Assembly (NCBI GenBank): GCA_944386295.1
Contig: CALXAO010000027.1
Coordinates: 1 to 60,331, forward strand
DNA: 60,331 nt
Direction: 5' to 3'
Source of the DNA: an uncultured Clostridia bacterium
GTDB taxonomy: Bacteria; Bacillota; Clostridia; Oscillospirales; UBA644
The position numbers and the translations under genes were made by a program. This document shows positions 53,717 through 60,331 of this stretch, piece by piece; within the stretch, counting starts at the first letter, position 1, and the number at the start of each line of letters is the position of its first letter. The notes below the pieces were generated by a model that was given only the letters and a program-made list of their open reading frames with translations, was not told the DNA's origin and did no database searches.

Positions 53717-55061
53717 AATTAATACCTTTTACATCTGTTCCGAATGCGGCTTTGAAAATCCCAAATGGGCCGGACAATGTTCGGCCTGCGGTGCTTGGAA
53801 TTCCTTTACCGAAGAAATAAAGCAGTCCGAAAAAACCTCCACTTCCATACAAAAAGTTCTTTCCGCCCAATCTACAGCCCACCGTCTGGAAGAAATCACT
53901 GCGGAAACTGAATTACGAAAAAAAACTGGGATTAAAGAACTGGATAGAGTTCTAGGCGGAGGAATTGTCCGGGGATCCCTGGTTCTGGTCAGCGGCGAAC
54001 CGGGAATTGGAAAATCCACAATTTTGCTGCAAATGTGCATGAAAATGGGCAACGCACTCAAGATTTTGTATGTATCCGGAGAAGAATCGCCCCGGCAAAT
54101 CAAGTTACGCGCTGACCGGCTGGGAAAAGGCTGCAAAAATTTGTATATTTTGGCAGAAACTGATATTTCTTCCATTTCAGCCAAAGCGGAAGAAATGTCA
54201 CCGGATATTTTGGTGATTGATTCCATTCAAACCATGTATCGCGAAGATCTGACTTCCGCACCAGGCAGTGTTCCTCAGGTTCGGGAATGTACTGCAGAAC
54301 TGATGCGAATTGCAAAGTCCAAAGAGCTGCCCACCTTTGTTGTCAGTCACGTTAACAAAGAAGGTGCCATCGCAGGCCCAAAGGTCATGGAACATATGGT
54401 AGACGCAGTGCTTTATTTTGAGGGAGAGCGTTCCTCCGACTACCGGATCCTACGTGCCATCAAAAACCGTTTTGGTTCTACCAATGAAATCGGTGTATTT
54501 GAAATGACCGGAACCGGTCTGACAGAAATTGATAATCCATCTGCCCTGTTTCTGCAAGACAAGCCGGAAAACAGCACTGGCATCGCTACACTCTGTGTCA
54601 TGGAAGGAACTCGCCCCATTGTAGCAGAGGTACAGGCACTGGTCGCAAAAACACCCTTTCCCTCTCCCCGGCGAACATCAGTAGGATTTGACTACAATCG
54701 GCTAAATCTGCTTTTAGCCGTTTTAGAAAAACGACTAGGAATTATTTTTGCTGCTTATGATGTTTATCTCAATGTTATTGGCGGGCTTCGGTTGGATGAG
54801 CCGGCAGCAGACTTAGCGGTAGCAACTGCTCTTGCTTCAGGTGTTAAAGATTTTATAATTCCGGAAAAAACTTTGCTGATCGGTGAAGTTGGATTAGCGG
54901 GAGAACTCCGAGCAGTTTCTGGAATTGAAAAGCGTTTGACAGAAGCCTATAATTTAGGGTTTACAAGATGTATTATTCCCCTAAGAAACCATCCAAAAAC
55001 CGAAATTCCCATAGAAGTTGTACGGGCAGCTTCCCTACGGGAAGCATTTAATAAACTATAA
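53703..55061 (+). CDS. radA: DNA repair protein RadA
   Basis: RadA is a RecA-like helicase that promotes branch migration in recombination. The 452 aa product has a C4 zinc finger (cysteines 12, 15, 26, 29), Walker A GEPGIGKST at 98-106, the RadA-specific KNRFGSTNE motif, and a C-terminal Lon-protease-like domain ending ALASGVKDF and LIGEVGLAGELR. AGGAGG precedes the ATG. The length is standard. A long relic region follows. Confidence 0.97.
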   Translation: MPANKINTFYICSECGFENPKWAGQCSACGAWNSFTEEIKQSEKTSTSIQKVLSAQSTAHRLEEITAETELRKKTGIKELDRVLGGGIVRGSLVLVSGEPGIGKSTILLQMCMKMGNALKILYVSGEESPRQIKLRADRLGKGCKNLYILAETDISSISAKAEEMSPDILVIDSIQTMYREDLTSAPGSVPQVRECTAELMRIAKSKELPTFVVSHVNKEGAIAGPKVMEHMVDAVLYFEGERSSDYRILRAIKNRFGSTNEIGVFEMTGTGLTEIDNPSALFLQDKPENSTGIATLCVMEGTRPIVAEVQALVAKTPFPSPRRTSVGFDYNRLNLLLAVLEKRLGIIFAAYDVYLNVIGGLRLDEPAADLAVATALASGVKDFIIPEKTLLIGEVGLAGELRAVSGIEKRLTEAYNLGFTRCIIPLRNHPKTEIPIEVVRAASLREAFNKL

Positions 55062-55152
55062 AAACAAAGCATTTCCGTTTAACCGAAGTGCGATAACGAA
55101 GTATTTATGTAGTGTGGCTGTATAGCGAAAGCTATGCCGCCATTCTGCGTTG

Positions 55153-55331
55153 TTAAGCTGTTTTCTTCTTTCGATTTTTCATACCGAGTCTGCCGTCGAG
55201 AGCAGCACATTCCTCATTGGAGATATTGATAATTCCAACAGCCTTGTAGTAAATTTCAATCTTTTGTTTTCTGTGTCCATTGCTCTTATCGGGTGCGTGG
55301 ACTGCAATTTTGTCAATGAGATTGTTTAGAT
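55153..55331 (-). pseudogene. C-terminal remnant of a large serine recombinase
   Basis: The minus strand encodes NNLIDKIAVHAPDKSNGHRK, then QKIEIYYKAVGIINI and a basic tail ending KKKTA with TAA at 55153. This is the typical C-terminal domain of TnpX-like large serine recombinases found in clostridial mobile elements. The catalytic domain and most of the protein are gone. Confidence 0.75.
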
Positions 55332-55353
55332 GATTTCATAAGGTTTTTTAGAA

Positions 55354-55379
55354 ATGCCGCCCACTTTATTGCAGGCGGC
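55354..55379. terminator. Hairpin between relic genes
   Basis: TGCCGCC and GGCGGCA form a 7-bp stem at 55354-55379 with a 12-nt loop. A possible terminator of the AraC/GyrI relic; T-runs are poor. Confidence 0.35.
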
Positions 55380-55393
55380 AAGGTTGTATTATT

Positions 55394-56219
55394 TAATTTT
55401 TTCTATTGGTATCTACATTTACATTTCGTTCGGATTTAGGCTGCTAATGATAAACTGCAAGTTCAGGTGTATTTTTTAATTGAAATCCCATATCAGGCAT
55501 CCATTCGATCAAAATTTGGAAGATCAAAATAATCGCAAATGGGACTTTCACATCCTTCGTTTCAAAAATTACATAAGTGCCTTGGGGAACAATTATGTTT
55601 TTTAACCTCAAATCTTCAACAAAATCAACACCTGTAACTGATTTGTTATAAGATTATCTCTTTCCCAACTATCTAACAAATAACAGTAATAATAGTCATA
55701 ACCTTCATCTGTGATATTGGTAATAACGCAATGTGCATCAATGTTTCTTGATGCTCCACAAAGAAACCATTGTTTGCCTCTTGTTGTTATAAAAAGTTAT
55801 TCTTCTTGCTGCTCTCTTTCTTTACCGTAGGGAGCGCCGGTAAAATGTTTTTTATATCCCGTTAAAATCCTTTCCGGCTTTTCTTCGATTCTGTAATTCA
55901 TTAATTTACCGCTTTCCAAAGATATTTTAAGAATAAGACGGGAGATGGATTTCAGTTTGCGACCATTCATACGTGCTGACGAAGGTGTTACACCGTGAAA
56001 CACCTTAATATCTGTGGTAGCTAATTTGCTTCCCGCAAGCGACAATCTGCGATTTCGTATATACTCGCCAACAGCAACCCCACACAAGATACTAAATAGC
56101 CGCTGAAAATGATATGTTGATGAGAAACTTTGCTCTGCAACAATATTGTAATCAATCACTTCCGTTAAATGATTTTCTATATAGTCAATAGCGTTTTGTA
56201 TTCCAGTTATCCAATCCAT
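55394..56219 (-). pseudogene. Decayed AraC regulator with GyrI-like effector domain
   Basis: The N-terminus is clear: MDWITGIQNAIDYIENHLTE, SFSSTYHFQRLFSILCG and EYIRNRRLSLAGSKLATTDI. The frame then jumps to FHGVTPSSARMNG, so about 20 codons holding the second helix-turn-helix are missing. After GAPYGKERE a frameshift follows, and pieces such as TGVDFVEDL, PQGTYVIFETK and EWMPDMGFQLKNTPELAVYH appear in other frames to TAA at 55394. These pieces form the GyrI-like effector domain. The gene cannot make an active regulator. Confidence 0.85.
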
Positions 56220-56239
56220 TGTATCCCTCCTTATCTGCC

Positions 56240-56803
56240 AATATTCTATCAAAAGGTGATTTGATTTGCCCGATAATTTGTGCTAAGTGTTGTCGGGGTG
56301 TTTTTTTGCAATAAAGATATGTGCAAATTCAGTTTCGTACTGTTCAATCAATAATAAGCCTGAATTTTTGATATAAGATTTTATTTCCGAAGGTGTATCC
56401 GAAAATACTATGGTTTATTGCTTTCTGCTTTTTCTCAATGTGCATAAGGTTAAAGAGGAATATATAATATCGAAAGAATGAGAAATATCGAGTGTTAGAA
56501 AATCTCCGCAAAGTAGCTTTACATTATTCTGTTCAGAGAGATTTTTTTTGATCGCTCTATGGTTTTAGGAGAAATATCAACACCATAAAACTTATCACAT
56601 AAGGAAGCGACACAAACCGCAAGACGACCTGTTCCCACATCGATTTCAAGAACCAATTTATCTTTATCAAGTTCCATTTTGTCAATAAAGGATTTTCCGG
56701 CCCATTTATCCATATAATCCTGCAAAGGCATTGAATCGTGAACGGGATCGTTTTTTTTCATCAATAAGAAAGTCGTAGTGTCGAATAATTTCGTTGATTT
56801 TAT
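56240..56803 (-). pseudogene. Decayed class I SAM-dependent methyltransferase
   Basis: The minus strand reads DKINEIIRHYDFLIDEKNDP, then YMDKWAGKSFIDKMELDK, LEIDVGTGRLAVCVASLC and FYGVDISPKTIERSKK, which is motif I of a SAM methyltransferase. A run of eight A residues at 56751-56758 (plus-strand T) adds a base and shifts the frame. Later pieces such as NVKLLCGDFLTLDIS and the tail ICTYLYCKKTPRQ lie in other frames with a large internal loss. The start codon is also missing. Confidence 0.75.
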
Positions 56804-56816
56804 CCTCTCAAAAATC

Positions 56817-57000
56817 GTTTGTAATTTAAGTAATTTATATCGTTATTCACGATTTCTATTGCCCCGCTGCGGATGTTATTCATCCGAGCAACTTACTCCA
56901 TTTGATTATCCGCTTCGATCGGTCAATATCAGCAAGGTAACTTAACTTGCCGCTTTTCAGCAGATTGTAATAAAGAACTTTATGATGTTATTTCAGATAC
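56817..57000 (-). pseudogene. Remnant of a TnpV-like mobile element protein
   Basis: Minus-strand pieces read LYYNLLKSGKLSYLADIDR and, in another frame, EADNQME, a stop, VARMNNIRSGAIEIVNND. These match the C-terminal half of TnpV, a small protein common in clostridial transposons and conjugative elements. Much of the middle is lost. Confidence 0.6.
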
Positions 57001-57138
57001 CATGCGTGCCGCTGTGCCCATACACCAATCGGTTGATTTCATTGCAGTTTCCTCCAAATATAATTTTTAGATTTTCTGCAATATACCGTACCGACTGTCT
57101 TTACAACTTGTTTTCAAAACCTTCGTTACGGCATCTCA
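57001..57138. other. Short intergenic stretch before tadA end
   Basis: A minus-strand ATG at about 57036 with a GGAGG opens a 20-codon reading frame (KSTDWCMGTAARMVSEITS) that leads into the TnpV relic. It is probably another part of it. Nothing else is recognised. Confidence 0.3.
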
Positions 57139-57618
57139 TCACCATTCGGAAAGGCTTTGTTTTTTACGTTTCTGTTCACGTAAAGACCGAAAAAAATCCT
57201 GCAGCAGAGTACGACACTCTTCTTCCAACAAGCCTCCATTCACCTCCGGGTGATGATTCAGCGGCAGCTGATTCAAATCGCATACACTTCCAAAAGCACC
57301 GGCTTTAGGATCCCAGGCACCGATATAAACCCTGCGAATACGTGCGTTGACAATCGCGCCTGCACACATAGGACAAGGTTCCAAGGTTACATATAAATCA
57401 CAATTCTGCAGTCGCCATCCGCCCAACCGTTTACAGGCCCGATGCAGAGCAATTAATTCCGCATGACACAGCGCATCCCGATTGGTTTCCCGCCGGTTGT
57501 ACCCCCCGGCAATCAGTTTTCCGTCTTGAACAACAACGGCACCAACCGGAACTTCTCCCAATTTTTCAGCTTTTTTTGCCCGCAAAATCGCCTGTTGCAT
57601 CCAGTATTTTGCATTCAT
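57139..57618 (-). CDS. tadA: tRNA-specific adenosine deaminase TadA
   Basis: TadA converts the wobble adenosine of tRNA-Arg(ACG) to inosine. The 159 aa product has the zinc deaminase motifs HAE (His52, Glu54 in ALCHAELIAL) and PCPMCAGAI (Cys82 and Cys85), plus VPVGAVVV and DPKAGAFGSVCDL. The ATG at 57618 overlaps the stop of the preceding gene (ATGA). It is the last gene of the prmC-murI operon. Confidence 0.95.
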   Translation of the reverse strand: MNAKYWMQQAILRAKKAEKLGEVPVGAVVVQDGKLIAGGYNRRETNRDALCHAELIALHRACKRLGGWRLQNCDLYVTLEPCPMCAGAIVNARIRRVYIGAWDPKAGAFGSVCDLNQLPLNHHPEVNGGLLEEECRTLLQDFFRSLREQKRKKQSLSEW

Positions 57619-58568
57619 ACAATCACCGCGCCGTACCGGCGTATCCAGCGTTCTGCACCCTCCTCGGACAAAGAACCTAAAGGATGCAGCAAAAGAATTC
57701 CTCCGTATTCAGCAGCCGCATGCTCCAATAAATCAGAAGAACGAGATGTCAAACAAAGAGGGCAATCCAATTGCATCTGTTGTTTTAAGAAGCAATCTAG
57801 ATCTAAAGAATGCTTCAAAATCACCTGAGCAATACTTCCGGAATTTCGGCGGAATTCTGAAACCTTCCGCAAAGCGGAATAAATTGAAACAGGCGGCAAT
57901 AGCGTCAGGGAATACGGTAATGGAAAAAAGGAACGGACTGATGCGCAATGAAACATCTGTGTTGTTCGGCACAATTCGCTATTGGCATCAAATAAATGCT
58001 CATATGCTTCCCACGGAGCCAGACTGGAACAAACAGAGGAAACTGCGGCTCCGACGCCGTACTGTGCCAAATGTGTCCAATCGGCATCGTTCTCGGGTGC
58101 TACACCCAAATAAGTTTCACAAACCGTTTGGCAGGAAGCAAGCATCGTTTCCAATCCATCTCCAGAAAACCCAATAACCTCGGCACCCACTTTTTGCAAA
58201 ACAGCAACACAAGCTTCTGGAGCACTATCAGAAAAACCAGAAGAAAAAAAGCACCACACTGGAAGAGAATACCGCTCTTTAAAAGTAATTACCCGCTTCC
58301 GTGCTTCAGAAAGTGAAGTCTGAAAATCCAGAAAAATTCCATCCCAAAGGTCAGGCTCCAAATCAGAAACTAAGGTAGAACAATGAAACAGAGCAGGTAC
58401 TTTTCTTTGCATCAGCAAAGTTCTTGCCTCCAGAGAAAGAGCGGCAGAGGGTAAACAGGGAGATACCCACACCTTCTCAGAAGACACTCCAGGCAATTTT
58501 CGCAGCGCGTCTTCCAGCGAAAGCCCTTCGTCGGCAGGCCTTGCAATTAGAGGATAAGTTAGCTGCAT
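57615..58568 (-). CDS. Protein of unknown function in the prmC-murI-tadA operon
   Basis: I do not recognise this 317 aa protein. It has no signal peptide, membrane helix or clear metal motif. It alternates beta strands and helices as a TIM-barrel would, and the piece EACVAVLQKVGAEVIGFSGDG faintly recalls homocysteine S-methyltransferase-like barrels. It has many cysteines but no zinc-binding CC pair of that family. It overlaps DUF1934 at its start and tadA at its end, so it is firmly part of the operon. Confidence 0.75.
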   Translation of the reverse strand: MQLTYPLIARPADEGLSLEDALRKLPGVSSEKVWVSPCLPSAALSLEARTLLMQRKVPALFHCSTLVSDLEPDLWDGIFLDFQTSLSEARKRVITFKERYSLPVWCFFSSGFSDSAPEACVAVLQKVGAEVIGFSGDGLETMLASCQTVCETYLGVAPENDADWTHLAQYGVGAAVSSVCSSLAPWEAYEHLFDANSELCRTTQMFHCASVRSFFPLPYSLTLLPPVSIYSALRKVSEFRRNSGSIAQVILKHSLDLDCFLKQQMQLDCPLCLTSRSSDLLEHAAAEYGGILLLHPLGSLSEEGAERWIRRYGAVIV

Positions 58569-58996
58569 ACTGAAAAACTACCTTTCTCGGCTGAGGGGCA
58601 AACATTCAGCGTCATTTCATTTTCTACTGAAAGCATCCGATCATAGGCAATATTGTATTGCAAAGAAAGCCGCCCGCCCCGCTCATTCATGGTCGAATGA
58701 ATCCAGCCGGCTGTCAAGGTTACACAGGAGTTATCATCATCGGACAGATAATGAACCTTCGGTCCCCGTTCCAGTACAAAGGACACCGGATTCCCTTCTC
58801 CGACAGCAAAAATCCGAACCCTGTCCTGTCCGAGAATTCGAATTTGAACTCGTTCGCTGTTCCTTCCCAAAGGCGCCTCACCTTCAAATTCCACACAAAT
58901 CTCGTCGCCTTCTCGCCAACAGGCGCCATAGGTCAATAGAGAAGAAAGTTCTTCTCCGTCCCGCAAAGCAGAAAGTTCTATTACCGCATCTTTCAT
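58559..58996 (-). CDS. DUF1934 (YwiB-like) family protein
   Basis: The 145 aa product matches the DUF1934 calycin-like beta-barrel family: GDEICVEFEGEAPLG, ERVQIRILGQDRVRI and LSLQYNIAYDRMLSVENEMTL. Its biochemical role is unknown. Its ATG overlaps the murI stop and it overlaps the next gene by ten bases. Confidence 0.82.
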   Translation of the reverse strand: MKDAVIELSALRDGEELSSLLTYGACWREGDEICVEFEGEAPLGRNSERVQIRILGQDRVRIFAVGEGNPVSFVLERGPKVHYLSDDDNSCVTLTAGWIHSTMNERGGRLSLQYNIAYDRMLSVENEMTLNVCPSAEKGSFSVCS

Positions 58997-59796
58997 CCGA
59001 TTTCCACCTTTCGAACCTTACCCTCCAAATTGCTGTTGAGAAACATCCCTGCCAATTGTGTAAAATGATCCACCTCATCGGTCACAAAATACAAATGTTC
59101 CGTCGCAAACGGTTTCTGTGTTTGCAAGTTCTGTCGATACAGAACATTGGCCAATTCCAGCGCACCTTCCCTGCCGGAATCAACTAAAACAACATTTTCT
59201 CCAAAAATCTCCCCCAACAGCGGACGCAGCAAAGGATAATGCGTACAACCCAAAATAACCGTATCCACGCCAGCTTCCCGCAAAAGCGCTGTATAATCCA
59301 ACGCAACCGAATAGGCAATGGACTCCCGCCCCACATATCCGTTTTCTACCAAAGGAACAAACAAAGGACAGGAACGGCTGATAACTTCCACCGGTCGCAA
59401 ACTCCGGATTTCCGCTTCATAGGCGCCACTCTGAATAGTGGCTGCTGTGCCTAAAATCCCTATTTTCCCGTTCCGGGTAGCTTTGGCTGCAGCCTGAGCA
59501 GCGGGAGAAACAACACCAATCACAGGAACATCTGTCATAGTACGAAGATCTTCCAAGGCTACCGCGCTCATAGTTCCGCAGGCCACTAAAACAGCTTTGG
59601 GTTCATATTGCAGTAAAAACTCCAGATCTTGCCGAGCAAACCGACGAATTAAATCTACTGACCGTGTTCCGTAAGGAACCCGGGCCGTATCACCGAAATA
59701 AACAATATTTTCTCTAGGCAACACCGAAAACAATTCTCGAACCGCAGTCAAGCCACCCAACCCAGAATCAAATACGGCAATCCGATCTTTGATCAA
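58993..59796 (-). CDS. murI: Glutamate racemase MurI
   Basis: MurI makes D-glutamate for peptidoglycan. The 267 aa product has VFDSGLGGLTAVREL, FGDTARVPYG, the first catalytic cysteine in VACGTMSA (Cys73) and the second in LGCTHYPLL. The first motif reads CGT where most family members have CNT. No ATG is available; TTG 59796 or TTG 59802 are the candidates. The second overlaps the prmC stop as TTGA but is only four bases from AAGGAG, so I prefer 59796. Longer open frame upstream lies in prmC. Confidence 0.93.
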   Translation of the reverse strand: MIKDRIAVFDSGLGGLTAVRELFSVLPRENIVYFGDTARVPYGTRSVDLIRRFARQDLEFLLQYEPKAVLVACGTMSAVALEDLRTMTDVPVIGVVSPAAQAAAKATRNGKIGILGTAATIQSGAYEAEIRSLRPVEVISRSCPLFVPLVENGYVGRESIAYSVALDYTALLREAGVDTVILGCTHYPLLRPLLGEIFGENVVLVDSGREGALELANVLYRQNLQTQKPFATEHLYFVTDEVDHFTQLAGMFLNSNLEGKVRKVEIG

Positions 59797-59798
59797 TA

Positions 59799-60331
59799 TC
59801 AACGCACTCCTTCCATAGGCGTCCAAACGCCGCATATCACCCGTTCTACACCGCTGTAATCCTGAACTTTTCGAATTCCGGAATATCCGGCCCTGGCCAT
59901 CATTCCAGCAATCACATCCCCTTGTCCCCAGCCGCATTCAAACAACAATCGGCCTTCCGGACACAGATGCTCGGAAAAATGGGATAAAATTTCCCGATAA
60001 AACAACAACCCATCTGGACCGCCATCCAAAGCCTGCCGAGGCTCTTTCTGGACATCTTCCGGCAAAAAGGGCAATTCTCCGCAAGGAATATAAGGGGGAT
60101 TAGAAACAATCATATCAAATACGCTGTCCACAGACGAATTCAAAACATCCTGACAAAGAATTTTTACATTTCCACCAAGCCGTGCCGCATTCTTCTGCAA
60201 ATAAAACAAAGCTTGCGGACTCTTTTCCAACAAAACCACTTCCGCCCCGGTCTCTGCCGCCAAAGTCAGCCCAATACAGCCAGACCCGGCACAAAGATCC
60301 AATACCCGCTGTGAACCTTGCAAGGTTTCCA
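59799..60331 (-). CDS. prmC: Release factor glutamine methyltransferase PrmC (5' end outside window)
   Basis: PrmC methylates the glutamine of the GGQ motif of peptide release factors. The visible C-terminal part, about 176 aa, has the SAM motif VLDLCAGSGCIGLTLA, the catalytic SNPPYIP, and EPRQALDGGPDGLLFYREI. The reading frame continues to the window edge and the N-terminal helical domain is missing, so the gene is cut only by the window. Its TGA overlaps a possible TTG start of murI. Confidence 0.94.
   Translation of the reverse strand, partial: ETLQGSQRVLDLCAGSGCIGLTLAAETGAEVVLLEKSPQALFYLQKNAARLGGNVKILCQDVLNSSVDSVFDMIVSNPPYIPCGELPFLPEDVQKEPRQALDGGPDGLLFYREILSHFSEHLCPEGRLLFECGWGQGDVIAGMMARAGYSGIRKVQDYSGVERVICGVWTPMEGVR

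Overview
The window looks like a chromosomal segment of a low-to-mid GC Gram-positive anaerobe of the class Clostridia. The evidence is strong GGAGG ribosome-binding sites, consensus sigma-A promoters (TTGACA-17-TATAAT), a V/A-type ATPase operon, a thiC-thiM-thiE-thiD thiamine operon without thiG, DUF1846, YnzC and LCP proteins. No rRNA, tRNA, CRISPR array, prophage or intact insertion sequence was found. The exact genus cannot be told from the sequence.

Layout. (1) 1-4285: thiamine operon thiC, thiM, thiE, a HAD phosphatase and thiD; it makes the pyrimidine moiety and salvages the thiazole. A decayed MATE transporter gene follows. (2) 4993-9088: a small sugar catabolism locus in decay. It holds two tandem Gfo/Idh/MocA dehydrogenase copies (one broken), a sugar phosphate isomerase interrupted by TAG, and a divergent AraC regulator sharing a nearly symmetric double promoter. 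(3) 9096-12564: a minus-strand run of another dehydrogenase, an AraC regulator, a TRIC-type channel and a secreted metallo-beta-lactamase-fold lipoprotein, with phased operator-like repeats in front. (4) 12836-20472: an LCP ligase and a galactofuranose-type surface glycan cluster (polymerase/ligase, three glycosyltransferases, DUF4422, glf). (5) 20603-24277: YnzC and a heterodimeric ABC exporter. (6) 24497-29304: DUF1846 protein and a large GH106-like glycosidase. (7) 29478-38052: V/A-type ATPase operon H-C-I-K-F-E-A-B-D.

(8) 38314-41117 is a gene graveyard: relics of a class-M sirtuin, a macrodomain hydrolase, a ferredoxin-domain protein, a SnoaL-like protein and an HxlR regulator. (9) 41188-43652: Zn/Cd-type efflux ATPase, a separate HMA protein and an ArsR repressor whose promoter -35 box lies in the loop of the preceding terminator. 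(10) 43757-55061 is mostly housekeeping: isomerase, nrdR, XpaC/TelA, GDPD, ispD, rpe, a cysteine hydrolase, a second heterodimeric ABC exporter, a YkgJ-type protein and radA. (11) 55153-57000 is a second graveyard with serine-recombinase and TnpV relics around a broken AraC/GyrI regulator and a methyltransferase. (12) 57139-60331: operon prmC-murI-DUF1934-unknown-tadA, running off the window edge.

I found no clear novel multi-gene system. The most unusual signals are regulatory: the symmetric divergent promoter at 8198-8230, the 21-bp phased boxes at 12645-12696, the palindrome inside the V-ATPase promoter at 29380-29400 and the promoter-in-terminator at 43671-43730. The decayed sirtuin/macrodomain ADP-ribosylation locus is the most interesting relic.
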